DNA of 64,000 bases from Bacillus velezensis (GTDB lineage: Bacteria > Bacillota > Bacilli > Bacillales > Bacillaceae): the NCBI RefSeq assembly GCF_001461825.1, contig NZ_LLZC01000012.1:836717-900716 (forward strand), in the 5' to 3' direction. Each line of letters starts with the position of its first letter. Positions within the stretch are counted from its first letter, which is position 1. Shown here one piece after another: positions 18,843 to 26,666 of the stretch. The position numbers were made by a program, and so were the translations under genes. The notes beneath the pieces were generated by a model. That model was not told the origin of the DNA. It did not search any database and worked only from the letters and a program-made list of their open reading frames with translations.

Positions 18843-18897
18843 AGATATTTTTCAGAAAAAAAAGAATTCTATTACTTTTTTAACTGAAACACTTTAG

Positions 18898-18951
18898 TTG
18901 CATCTTCATTCATATTAAATTAGAATAGTTAATATCTCGAAATCAAGATAT
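18898..18951 (+). promoter_or_regulatory. mhqE promoter with MhqR-type operator
   Basis: -35 TTGCAT (18898-18903), 17-bp spacer, -10 TAGAAT (18921-18926). ATATCTCGAAATCAAGATAT (18932-18951) covers the start site; it fits the MhqR consensus (ATCTCGAA...GAGAT type palindrome) known before mhqED in B. subtilis. Confidence 0.82.
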
Positions 18952-18966
18952 TTAGGAGTGAATACA

Positions 18967-19890
18967 TTGAATACACAAGGATTGCACCATGTTACCGCAT
19001 TTGCAAAAGATCCTGCTGAAAATCTTCGGTTTTATACTGAAGTGCTGGGTTTGCGGCTCGTTAAAAAAACCGTTAATTTTGACGACCCGGCCACTTATCA
19101 CTTTTATTTCGGCAACCAAAACGGAGAGCCGGGCACGATCATTACATTTTTTCCTTTTCAGGGAAGCCGCCCGGGAACCGTGGGAAAAGGGCAGGCCGGA
19201 AGAATTTATTTCTCCGTGCCGAAAGGAGCACTCGCGTTTTGGAAGCGCCGGCTTGAAGAAAACGGCTTGTCTGTAAAAGAGCAGATCATACTGTCTGAAC
19301 AAGTGCTTCTCTTTAATGATACAGAAGACCTGCCGCTTGCCATAATGGAAGATGAAAGAAGCGGACAGAGTGAATGGACGCCTGCGGGCATTACTGAAAA
19401 AGAAGCGATCACAGGCATGAGAGGTGTTCTTTTGTACTCGTACCGTCCTGAAGCAACCATTCAATTTCTCATAGAACGCTTCGGTTATTCAAAGACAGGA
19501 GAAGAAAATCAGATTGTCAGGCTGCAATCGGAGGCCCGGATCGGACATATTATAGATGTTGATCTCGCGCCGAAAGAAGCAGGTATCGGCGGTTACGGGA
19601 CAGTCCATCATGTCGCTTTCCGCACTACCGAAAAAGAGCAGGCGGAGTGGAAGGACATTCTTGCTGCTTCTCATCTTGCTTCATCTGACATTCTTGACAG
19701 GTCTTACTTTACTTCAATCTATTTCAGAGAAAGCGGCGGCATTTTATTTGAAATGGCAACCGATGAACCGGGCTTTATGACGGATGAATCCTTTGAAAAT
19801 CTCGGAACAGAGCTGAAGCTTCCGGAATGGCTGGAAGAGCATCGCAGCCAGATTACAGCTGTTCTGCCCAAAATGGAGAAAGGAGAATGA
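18967..19890 (+). CDS. mhqE: MhqE, ring-cleaving (hydroquinone) dioxygenase
   Basis: A 307-residue extradiol dioxygenase of the glyoxalase/VOC fold, with two repeated halves. Metal ligands are visible as His in GLHHVTAFA at the start, His in TVHHVAFRT near residue 215, and Glu in GGILFEMATDEPG. It should open the ring of hydroquinones formed from electrophilic quinones. The start is TTG at 18967; the GTG nine bases earlier lies inside the ribosome site TAGGAGTG. It is co-transcribed with mhqD, whose start region overlaps its stop. Confidence 0.9.
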   Translation: MNTQGLHHVTAFAKDPAENLRFYTEVLGLRLVKKTVNFDDPATYHFYFGNQNGEPGTIITFFPFQGSRPGTVGKGQAGRIYFSVPKGALAFWKRRLEENGLSVKEQIILSEQVLLFNDTEDLPLAIMEDERSGQSEWTPAGITEKEAITGMRGVLLYSYRPEATIQFLIERFGYSKTGEENQIVRLQSEARIGHIIDVDLAPKEAGIGGYGTVHHVAFRTTEKEQAEWKDILAASHLASSDILDRSYFTSIYFRESGGILFEMATDEPGFMTDESFENLGTELKLPEWLEEHRSQITAVLPKMEKGE

Positions 19891-19892
19891 TG

Positions 19893-20495
19893 ATGAAACA
19901 TGTGTTTGAACAGGGGACGTCAGAAAATGTTCTGCTGCTTTTGCACGGAACGGGGGGAAATGAACATGATCTTCTGTCGCTCGGACGTTTTATCGATCCG
20001 AAAGCAAGTCTGCTCGGGGTCAGAGGATCAGTGTCGGAAAACGGCATGCCCCGTTTTTTTAAGCGGCTGAAAGAAGGCGTATTTGACGAGAAAGATTTAA
20101 TTGAACGGACGGAAGAATTAAAGAATTTTATTGATGAAGCGGCGCAAATGTACGGATTCAGCAGAGAAAACGTGATTGCTGCCGGCTATTCAAACGGCGC
20201 CAATATTGCAGCAAGTCTTTTGTTTCATTATAAAGATGTACTGAAAGGAGCGGTTCTGCATCATCCGATGGTGCCGATACGCGGAGTGAAGCTGCCTGAT
20301 ATGGAAGGGCTGCCTGTGTTTATCGGTGCGGGAAAACGCGATCCCCTATGTACAAAAGAAGAATCGGAGGAGCTTTATCAGTATCTGACAGATGCTCATG
20401 CATCCGTTTCTCTTGTTTGGCAGGAGGGCGGTCATCAGCTCACACAGCAGGAAGCAGAGCAGGCAAGAACCTGGTACAGTGAGCGATTCCTATAA
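19893..20495 (+). CDS. mhqD: MhqD, carboxylesterase/phospholipase
   Basis: A 200-residue alpha/beta hydrolase, second gene of the mhqED operon. The nucleophile is the Ser of GYSNGAN, preceded by LLLLHGTGGNEHD for the oxyanion hole, with a later Asp (KRDPL) and His (GGHQLTQQE). Three ATGs stand in a row at 19887, 19890 and 19893; the last is 7 nt from AAGGAG and gives the typical MKHVFEQG start. The enzyme belongs to the electrophile stress response; its natural ester substrate is not known. Confidence 0.9.
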   Translation: MKHVFEQGTSENVLLLLHGTGGNEHDLLSLGRFIDPKASLLGVRGSVSENGMPRFFKRLKEGVFDEKDLIERTEELKNFIDEAAQMYGFSRENVIAAGYSNGANIAASLLFHYKDVLKGAVLHHPMVPIRGVKLPDMEGLPVFIGAGKRDPLCTKEESEELYQYLTDAHASVSLVWQEGGHQLTQQEAEQARTWYSERFL

Positions 20496-20497
20496 AA

Positions 20498-20535
20498 AAC
20501 CCTTAGTCTGCTTAAGCGGACTAAGGGTTTCTTTC
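20498..20535. terminator. terminator between mhqD and yodC
   Basis: AAACCCTTAGTC / GACTAAGGGTTT, an almost fully paired hairpin usable in both directions. Confidence 0.8.
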
Positions 20536-20538
20536 ATT

Positions 20539-21147
20539 TTACAGCCAAGTTGACACTTTAGATACAGGCAGCCGGTTGCTTTTATGCGCCGGCTTAACGG
20601 CTTTGCCGATTGAAATCAGCATGACGGGCACGAAACGCTCGCTCACGTCGAATTCCTTAACGAATTGCTCTTTATTGAATCCGCCGATCGCGCAAGTATC
20701 GTAACCTTTTGCTTTAGCGGCAAGCATCAGCTGCATCGCTGCTAAAGAAGCGTTTAAAAATGCTGAATCACGGGCAAACTGATCATTTTGGTATGCACCG
20801 TTAATCTGGCCTAAAAGCGTTTGTTTAATCTCTTCTGTGATATTGCCTTGCTCAGCCAGTTCAGCATAAACGTCTTCACCATTTTCATTTGCTTTTAAAT
20901 CGCCTAATACGGCAATAACTGCTGATGAATCAATAATCTGTTTTTGATTAAAAGCAACCGGAAGCAGGGCAGCTTTTGCTTCATCACTGTGAAAGACTTG
21001 AAAATGCCAATGCTGAAGGTTCCAGGCGGAAGGCGCTTGCGTTGTGATTTCAAGGAGTTCTGTTAATTCCTCTTTTGTAATGACCGCGTCTTTATCGTAT
21101 TCTTTAACAGATGCGCGTTCCTTTAAAACGTCTAATACGGATGTCAT
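20539..21147 (-). CDS. yodC: YodC, NAD(P)H-dependent nitroreductase-family quinone reductase
   Basis: A 202-residue FMN-dependent nitroreductase (RASVKEYD at the start for FMN phosphate contacts; APSAWNLQHW; GYDTCAIGGF). It is expected to reduce quinones and nitro compounds and to act in catechol and diamide resistance. The start is the second of two ATGs (21147), 7-8 nt from AAGGAGG. It is divergent from its repressor gene yodB and has a YodB-type box downstream of its promoter. Confidence 0.93.
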   Translation of the reverse strand: MTSVLDVLKERASVKEYDKDAVITKEELTELLEITTQAPSAWNLQHWHFQVFHSDEAKAALLPVAFNQKQIIDSSAVIAVLGDLKANENGEDVYAELAEQGNITEEIKQTLLGQINGAYQNDQFARDSAFLNASLAAMQLMLAAKAKGYDTCAIGGFNKEQFVKEFDVSERFVPVMLISIGKAVKPAHKSNRLPVSKVSTWL

Positions 21148-21199
21148 CATGTTTCCTCCTTCGGATAAACGTGTTATCATAATAGAAAAGTTAGAAGCT

Positions 21200-21251
21200 T
21201 ACTAAATGTAACTCGAAAACTAATTTTAATGGATCACAAAAAACTTGTCAA
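21200..21251 (-). promoter_or_regulatory. yodC promoter and YodB operator
   Basis: On the minus strand: -35 TTGACA (21251-21246), 17 bp, -10 TAAAAT (21228-21223). Just past the start site lies TACTAAATGTAACT (21200-21213), which shares TACTA-N3-GTAA-N-T with the azoR1 promoter; both genes are YodB targets in B. subtilis. Confidence 0.78.
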
Positions 21252-21276
21252 TTCATAGATGAAGGGATGAACTCAC

Positions 21277-21618
21277 GTGGGATATACAATGTGTCCTAAA
21301 ATGGAATCCGCTTTTTCCCTTTTGGGAAAGCGCTGGAACGGCCTCATTATCCATGTACTGATGGACGGGCCGAAACGATTTAAAGATATGACCGAAACGA
21401 TACCGACAATCAGCCAAAAAATGCTCGCGGAGCGGCTCAAAGAGCTGGAACAAAATGAAATCGTCGAGCGTCAGGTGCTGCCTGAAACACCTGTCAAAGT
21501 CATTTATAAACTGACTGATAAAGGCATGGCCCTGCAAGCCGTTTTTCAGGAAATGCAAAAATGGGCAGACAGTTTTTGCGAGCCCGGGGGATCTGCCAAC
21601 GACACATGTGATGAATAA
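21277..21618 (+). CDS. yodB: YodB, redox-sensing MarR/DUF24 repressor
   Basis: A 113-residue winged-helix repressor of the HxlR/DUF24 family. Cys6, the conserved thiol modified by quinones and diamide, is present (MGYTMCPKM), and two C-terminal cysteines at 101 and 111 can form the intersubunit disulfides; in B. subtilis the last is, as I recall, at 108. The start is GTG at 21277. It represses yodC, azoR1 and spx in B. subtilis; two of these targets are in this window. Confidence 0.95.
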   Translation: MGYTMCPKMESAFSLLGKRWNGLIIHVLMDGPKRFKDMTETIPTISQKMLAERLKELEQNEIVERQVLPETPVKVIYKLTDKGMALQAVFQEMQKWADSFCEPGGSANDTCDE

Positions 21619-21619
21619 C

Positions 21620-21647
21620 AAAGGCTGCCCAAGGCAGCCTTTTCTTA
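21620..21647 (+). terminator. terminator after yodB
   Basis: AAAGGCTGCC / GGCAGCCTTTT hairpin with a 3-base loop, followed by CTT. Confidence 0.75.
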
Positions 21648-21657
21648 ATAATAATGT

Positions 21658-22026
21658 TTACTCGTCATAAAAACCATTAATATCAAAATTGTTCAGATTG
21701 AGGTTCAAGCCTTTTAATTGCTTTAATAAAGCATCGAATGTAAGGAAATGATCATTTTTACATTCCGCCGGAACATCATTTGGAGAAAATAGTTTCATTC
21801 CCCCCTCAATCCACTGTTTCCGGTATAACTGAAATGCCGCTTCAATTAAATGATCAGGCGTTACAATAAACCCTAAGCTTACGTCATGGTCCTCACTGTA
21901 GCCGAATTCAAACCCGCAGCAGGGGCAAATATCAAATGTTTTTTGATATTCCCCGTTATAAACGGGACTTGTCTCTAATCCTTTAAATCCGCATATTAAA
22001 CAAGGGTACAACTCACTAACCAACAT
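21658..22026 (-). CDS. cysteine-rich CPCC-domain protein
   Basis: A 122-residue protein with the CPCC-type motif (CLICGF at residues 9-14 and DICPCCGFEFGYSEDHD near 33-49), probably a zinc knuckle followed by an acidic helical region. Start ATG is behind GAGGG. CPCC proteins are common as orphans and beside polymorphic toxin loci in Bacillus, where some are thought to be immunity proteins; no toxin is adjacent here. Not part of the B. subtilis 168 order as I remember it. Function unknown. Confidence 0.65.
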   Translation of the reverse strand: MLVSELYPCLICGFKGLETSPVYNGEYQKTFDICPCCGFEFGYSEDHDVSLGFIVTPDHLIEAAFQLYRKQWIEGGMKLFSPNDVPAECKNDHFLTFDALLKQLKGLNLNLNNFDINGFYDE

Positions 22027-22078
22027 ACATCCCTCTTTTATTCAGTTTGCAATCATTCAGAACAAGCGGGGAGGCCTT

Positions 22079-22468
22079 TTACAGTTTCCCGGTTAAAAAC
22101 TGAGCCTCACCAAGCCCGAAGCTCCAATCGGCGTTCCCGTTTTCTGTAATGGAAATCATGACGTCCTCGGGTGATATGCCGCATTCTGTTTTAAGCTGAT
22201 CAGCCATCAGTTGATATAATGTTTCTTTTTGATGTTCGGTGCGCGCTTTGCTGACAATGCTGATGATGACAAGATCTTTGCTTCTTTTGAAACCGAGCCC
22301 GGTATCTTCAATGATAAGCTCATGAGGCCGATGCTGGTGAACGATCTGATAACGGTCCGTTACAGGGACGTCAAAAGCTTTAACCATGGCGTAATGGGCG
22401 GTATCCAGTAATTTTTTTAATGCTGCGTCATCCCGGCCTTCAATAACGTCAAAACGAAGTAATGGCAT
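22079..22468 (-). CDS. tautomerase-family protein (YrdN-like)
   Basis: A 129-residue protein starting MPLLRF; Pro1 after removal of Met is the catalytic base of the 4-oxalocrotonate tautomerase superfamily. Its length suits the two-repeat Tautomerase_2 group, and the ending [17 protein letters not shown] is typical of YrdN-like proteins. Start ATG is behind AGGGGG. The substrate is unknown. Confidence 0.75.
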   Translation of the reverse strand: MPLLRFDVIEGRDDAALKKLLDTAHYAMVKAFDVPVTDRYQIVHQHRPHELIIEDTGLGFKRSKDLVIISIVSKARTEHQKETLYQLMADQLKTECGISPEDVMISITENGNADWSFGLGEAQFLTGKL

Positions 22469-22668
22469 ATTTTATTCCCCCTGATGGTTTTATAATGTCG
22501 CAACTTGTAAAAAAGTATAACAGTTAATCAAAATGTAATCAAATTATAACCAAAATATTTATACATTAATGCAATATCAGAGAGAGGCACATGTTGTTAC
22601 AATCGCCCAATCAATTTCCTCATTTTATGAATACGCTTAAGAATAGGCAGACATAAAGGAGGAAAAAC

Positions 22669-22908
22669 ATGTACCCTCGTCATGCATTGTATCGCGGGAA
22701 TTTCGGTCCTGCCGGATTTCCGGCGAGAAGTCCTTTTTTGTTCGGCGCTCCTTTATTCGGCGGATTTTTAGGCGGTCTTCTCGGAGGCGTAATTGCCACA
22801 GGTTTTACAAGACCCCGCTATCCGTACGGGTTCGCCGGTTACGGATACGGAGGCGTCCCATACGGCGGTTTCGGTCCGGGAGCCGGCGGTTATCCGCCAT
22901 TTTATTAA
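22669..22908 (+). CDS. glycine/tyrosine-rich small protein
   Basis: A 79-residue protein with an ATG behind AAAGGAGG. It has a glycine-zipper-like hydrophobic block (GGFLGGLLGGVIATGF, about residues 31-46) and Gly/Tyr/Pro-rich ends (YGFAGYGYGGVPYGGFG). The composition is typical of Bacillus spore coat or inner-coat proteins, and the gene faces gerT. By position it may be yojB, but I do not recognise it firmly. Confidence 0.65.
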   Translation: MYPRHALYRGNFGPAGFPARSPFLFGAPLFGGFLGGLLGGVIATGFTRPRYPYGFAGYGYGGVPYGGFGPGAGGYPPFY

Positions 22909-22910
22909 AG

Positions 22911-22946
22911 AAAAAACGGCCTGCATCGCGCGGGCCGTTTTTTTTA
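22911..22946. terminator. terminator between the glycine-rich gene and gerT
   Basis: AAAAAACGGCC / GGCCGTTTTTTTT hairpin, usable in both directions. Confidence 0.85.
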
Positions 22947-23408
22947 TCTTAAAATCTCCACTTCCGATAAATTGTAGTCTTCCTGTTTTGAAAACATAAC
23001 TTCAATCATCCCGTCTTTATAGACTGCTTTTGTTCCTTTCCGTTTGACGAGGCTCGGAAGGATGATTTCTTTTTTTCCTTCTCCCAGACTGCTGTTCTCT
23101 ACAACGAGGCTGTGTGACGTATGCTTAATCCTGATACGGTCGAGTTCCTCTTGTTCTGCGGGAATTTTCGCAAAAACATGATCGGATGTTTCAAAAAGGT
23201 CAATTTCCGGCTTGGGCGGTTCCGCTTCGACCGGATCGGCCTTTTTGGACATTGGGTCGCGAAAAGGGAACTGTCCGGCATAACCGGCGCCGAATACGCT
23301 TTCCATCACTCGGTTGACATATGTCTCGACATCTTTCGGATCAGCATTTTTAAACGTTTCTTTAGAGAACTGATTTTGGAAGGGAAAATATCTGTTCCAA
23401 TCAAACAC
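22944..23408 (-). CDS. gerT: GerT-like spore protein with HSP20 fold
   Basis: A 154-residue protein with an N-terminal helix region (NRYFPFQNQF...VMESVFG) and a C-terminal alpha-crystallin-like domain (about 65-150: EIDLFETSDHVFAKIPAEQ ... EIILPSLVKRKGTKAVYKDG). B. subtilis GerT is a coat component of this type needed for normal germination and outgrowth, and sits next to yojE as here. The start is GTG at 23408 behind AAAGGGTGAG. Confidence 0.72.
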   Translation of the reverse strand: MFDWNRYFPFQNQFSKETFKNADPKDVETYVNRVMESVFGAGYAGQFPFRDPMSKKADPVEAEPPKPEIDLFETSDHVFAKIPAEQEELDRIRIKHTSHSLVVENSSLGEGKKEIILPSLVKRKGTKAVYKDGMIEVMFSKQEDYNLSEVEILR

Positions 23409-23505
23409 GGCATCTCACCCTTTCTTAACGGACAACATAGTATATGCCCGCCGGAAGCTTCCCGTGATATAATATAATCTGTTTACAGAAAGGAAGGGGA
23501 AGGCC

Positions 23506-24402
23506 GTGCAAGGGAATAACGCAAGAAAAGGAATCATTTATACCGCTTGTTCTTTCGCCATGTGGGGGCTGTTTCCGGTCTATTGGAAACTTCTTGAACA
23601 AATACCCGCATTGGACATTTTAGCTCACCGGATTTTATGGTCATTTGTTTTCATGTGTGTGCTTTTAACTGTGCTTAAGAAGTGGAAAACCGGATGGCGT
23701 GAACTGCGTCTTTTGAAATCGGAAGGGGGCCTGCTGGCGCTTTTTTTCGCTTCCGTTTTAATTTCCGTTAATTGGTTTGTGTACATATGGGCCGTCAATC
23801 ACGGCTTTTTGCTTGAAGCAAGTCTCGGGTACTACATTAATCCGCTCGTTTCCGTTCTTTTGGGCATCCTATTCTTAAAAGAAAAGCTTAACAAGATGCA
23901 AACAGCAGCCGTTTCTATTGCCGGGGCGGCCGTGATCATATCTGCGTTTCAATATGGCGCGGTTCCTTATATCGCATTGCTGCTTGCATTCAGCTTCGGC
24001 CTGTACGGCTTATGTAAAAAAAGAACCCGCATGTCCAGCACGATCGGATTGACGCTGGAGACGCTTTTGATTACCCCGGCTGCACTTATTTATTTAGGAT
24101 ATACAGCTGACGGGAGCACTTCCGGGTCCTTGGGGGCAGGAACATGGGCGCTCCTATTTTTCGCAGGCGTATTTACGGCCTTGCCGCTGTTACTGTTTGC
24201 AGAGGGGGCAAAGCGTCTGCCGCTGTATCAAGTCGGCATTTTGCAATATATAGCGCCGACCATTACCCTTATGCTCGGCGTATTTGTGTATCATGAACCA
24301 TTTTCCGGGCAAAAAGCGTTTACCTTCATTTGTATATGGGCAGCATTGCTTTTGTTTACCTTTTCACAGATCAAATGGAAGCGGCCGATAAAAAGCCGCT
24401 AA
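23506..24402 (+). CDS. yojE: EamA/RarD-family transporter YojE
   Basis: A 298-residue, ten-helix membrane protein of the RarD branch of the drug/metabolite transporter superfamily (start GIIYTACSFAMWGLFPVYWK, late GILQYIAPTITLMLGVFVYHEPF). RarD proteins were first described as chloramphenicol-sensitivity proteins; the real substrate is unknown. The start is GTG at 23506 with AAGGAAGGGG ahead, and a TATAAT-like -10 lies near 23470. Confidence 0.85.
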   Translation: MQGNNARKGIIYTACSFAMWGLFPVYWKLLEQIPALDILAHRILWSFVFMCVLLTVLKKWKTGWRELRLLKSEGGLLALFFASVLISVNWFVYIWAVNHGFLLEASLGYYINPLVSVLLGILFLKEKLNKMQTAAVSIAGAAVIISAFQYGAVPYIALLLAFSFGLYGLCKKRTRMSSTIGLTLETLLITPAALIYLGYTADGSTSGSLGAGTWALLFFAGVFTALPLLLFAEGAKRLPLYQVGILQYIAPTITLMLGVFVYHEPFSGQKAFTFICIWAALLLFTFSQIKWKRPIKSR

Positions 24403-24469
24403 GCCTTTCGCTTTCCAGCGATAGCTTAAATTATGTATAATCATTACGAGTATGTAAAGGAGCTGTACA

Positions 24470-24748
24470 ATGGGCACTGATAAAGACATAGCAAAAGCCT
24501 ATCAGGCACTGTGGAATAACCGCACTCTCCCGGCTTCAACTCTTGAAGAAGCGGAGAAGGCAATTGATCTTGAACTGCTTGATCAAAGAACACATCCGAG
24601 GCTCCGGAAGTCACCCGAGGAAAAGTTTGCTCTGGCGGTGCAGCGAATTGTAGATTCCCGGCTGCGGCCGATTGAGAAATATGAATTGGTTGAACTACAT
24701 ACGAAGCGTTTGCAATTTTTAAAAGAAGAAAGAGGGGAGCAGCTATGA
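24470..24748 (+). CDS. small helical protein upstream of yojF
   Basis: A 92-residue, charged, all-helical cytoplasmic protein (TLEEAEKAIDLELLDQRTHPRLRKSPEEKFALAVQRIV). The ATG at 24470 follows AAAGGAGCTG. Its stop overlaps the yojF ATG by four bases (ATGA), so it is the first gene of the yojF-bshB2 operon. A TATAAT-like box lies near 24435. I do not recognise the family. Confidence 0.7.
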   Translation: MGTDKDIAKAYQALWNNRTLPASTLEEAEKAIDLELLDQRTHPRLRKSPEEKFALAVQRIVDSRLRPIEKYELVELHTKRLQFLKEERGEQL

Positions 24749-25095
24749 AAGCGATCATAAAAGAAGATGTGCAAACTTCTTTAGAGCGATATGCCGATCG
24801 TCCTGTATATATCCATTTGGAAACAACGACCGGTTCTTATTCAGCGCATCTGAATGAGAAAAACATGACGGTTGTAGCCTATATACGCAATGCAAAAGTG
24901 ACGTACCATCAGGCGAAAATCAAAGGAAACGGCCCGTACCGCGTCGGTTTGAAAACAGAAGAGGGCTGGATTTACGCAGAAGGTCTGACTGAGTATACAG
25001 TAGATGACGAAGACCGTCTGTTAATGGCTGGGCATCTGCCGGGCGGAAAATTGGCGATTTCGCTTCAAATCAGCGAAAAGCCGTTTACAGTTTAA
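24745..25095 (+). CDS. yojF: YojF, DUF1806 protein
   Basis: A 116-residue, beta-rich protein of the DUF1806 family, which is almost always encoded directly before bshB2. The role is unknown; it may support bacillithiol handling because of the strict linkage. The start ATG overlaps the preceding stop. Confidence 0.85.
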   Translation: MKAIIKEDVQTSLERYADRPVYIHLETTTGSYSAHLNEKNMTVVAYIRNAKVTYHQAKIKGNGPYRVGLKTEEGWIYAEGLTEYTVDDEDRLLMAGHLPGGKLAISLQISEKPFTV

Positions 25096-25112
25096 AGAAA
25101 AGGGTGAAAATC

Positions 25113-25778
25113 ATGAAAGAACATGTACTCGTCATCCTGCCTCACCCTGATGATGAATCATACGGAGTGGCAGGGCTGATTGCTTTACACAGACAAAAAG
25201 ATATTCCCGTTACGTATGCATGCGCAACGCTTGGCGAAATGGGCCGGAACATGGGAGATCCCTTTTTCGCGAACCGTGAAACACTGCCGCTGTTAAGAAA
25301 GCAAGAGCTGATTGACGCATGCAAAGCAATGGACGTTACTGACCTGAGAATGCTCGGGCTTCGTGATAAAACACTTGAATTTGAAGATGACGAGTGGCTC
25401 GCGGATATGATGGAAGAGATTATCGACGATGTAAAACCGAGTCTGATTGTCACATTCTATCCGGAGCACGGAGTCCATCCGGATCATGATGCATGCGGCG
25501 AAGCGGTCATCAGAGCGCTTTACAGAAAGAAAAAAGAGGACCGCCCGCGCACGCTTTGCATGGCAATCACCCGCAACAGGGAGGAAGCCGTCGGCAAGCC
25601 TGATGTCATTCTTGATATTAAAGAGGTTGCCGATATAAAAATGAATGCCTTAAAAGCGCACCGCACCCAAACGGAAGGCATGCTGAGAGAGCTGGAAGAA
25701 AAAATAAAAAATAACGAGCCGGTTCTTCAGACATGGTTTGAAGAAGAAGTGTATTGGACATATCCGTGGAAAGACTGA
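25113..25778 (+). CDS. bshB2: BshB2, bacillithiol deacetylase
   Basis: A LmbE/PIG-L zinc deacetylase of 221 residues that removes the acetyl group from GlcNAc-malate in bacillithiol synthesis and can act on bacillithiol S-conjugates. The zinc motif PHPDDESYG (residues 10-18) and the later EHGVHPDHDA are intact. ATG at 25113 is 8 nt from AAAGGG; a GTG nine bases earlier is less likely. Ends at a strong bidirectional terminator. Confidence 0.92.
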   Translation: MKEHVLVILPHPDDESYGVAGLIALHRQKDIPVTYACATLGEMGRNMGDPFFANRETLPLLRKQELIDACKAMDVTDLRMLGLRDKTLEFEDDEWLADMMEEIIDDVKPSLIVTFYPEHGVHPDHDACGEAVIRALYRKKKEDRPRTLCMAITRNREEAVGKPDVILDIKEVADIKMNALKAHRTQTEGMLRELEEKIKNNEPVLQTWFEEEVYWTYPWKD

Positions 25779-25780
25779 TA

Positions 25781-25818
25781 AAAAAGGGATAAGGCTGAAA
25801 TGCCTTATCCCTTTTTTT
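25781..25818. terminator. bidirectional terminator between bshB2 and rsbRC
   Basis: AAAAAGGGATAAGGC / GCCTTATCCCTTTTTTT; the rsbRC stop codon lies in the right arm. Confidence 0.9.
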
Positions 25819-26653
25819 GTGCCAGATCGGAAGCGATCGCTTCCGCAAGCGAAGACCGTATTGATAAATTTGAAAAACTCAGTCCGAGCTGCACCGCGGT
25901 TTGGGCGATTTCAGGACGGATTCCGGATAATGTCGCTTTCACGCCGAGCATTCCGAGTGATTCAATTAAGGTGAAAAGCTGTTGGGCAACCATCGTATCA
26001 ATCATGGCTACGCCCGATAAATCAATGTACAGCTGAGTGATGCGCTTCTCTGAACACTGGTGCAGCGTATTCTCCAAAATCATTTTGGCTCTTGCCGTGT
26101 CAATATCCCCGATCAGCGGCAGCAGTCCGACATTGTCAAAAAGCACAATTACCGGCGAGCTCAGCTCGGTGATCAATTCTTTTTGCGCTTCAAGCTGAAT
26201 GTTTGTGTTTTTATACATTTCCTCTATGAAAATATGAATGACCACATCAAACGATTTGATCAGCGTATGGAATATATCTTCGGCATCTTCTTCTGTCACG
26301 GTGTCCGTATGAAGTCTGGTAAACTGCTTGACATGGCCGACATACAAATCACGAACTCTGATAAACTCGCGAATAATATAATGGATGGGAGTTTTTAAAT
26401 GTTCTTTATCCCGTGCGGCTTTAAACGCCCACTTTTCCAAGGCCGCTGTATATACTTCCTTCTCTTCAGAAAAAATCCGATTGAGTTGATAATTAAACGC
26501 CAGATTTTGTTTTTTCAGATTTGTGAGTACAGCCGGGTCAGTAGAAGCATAAACAGAATCAGGATCCGTTTCATGAAGCGTATCAAACCATGTCTGACTG
26601 ATGTCCTCCGCCCGTTCAGTTAAATAATCGTACAGCAGTTTATGTTTTGGCAT
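25805..26653 (-). CDS. rsbRC: RsbRC, stressosome co-antagonist
   Basis: A 282-residue RsbR paralogue that forms part of the stressosome controlling sigma-B. The N-terminal half is the non-heme globin-like sensor; the C-terminal half is a STAS domain (ITELSSPVIVLFDNVGLLPL onward). The two phosphorylatable threonines of RsbR proteins appear at T186 (IGDIDTAR) and T220 (GVAMIDTMVA). ATG is behind AAAGGAGGAG and 13 bp after the MATE gene stop, so the two form an operon. Confidence 0.88.
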   Translation of the reverse strand: MPKHKLLYDYLTERAEDISQTWFDTLHETDPDSVYASTDPAVLTNLKKQNLAFNYQLNRIFSEEKEVYTAALEKWAFKAARDKEHLKTPIHYIIREFIRVRDLYVGHVKQFTRLHTDTVTEEDAEDIFHTLIKSFDVVIHIFIEEMYKNTNIQLEAQKELITELSSPVIVLFDNVGLLPLIGDIDTARAKMILENTLHQCSEKRITQLYIDLSGVAMIDTMVAQQLFTLIESLGMLGVKATLSGIRPEIAQTAVQLGLSFSNLSIRSSLAEAIASDLAQKKG

Positions 26654-26666
26654 TGCTGCTCCTCCT

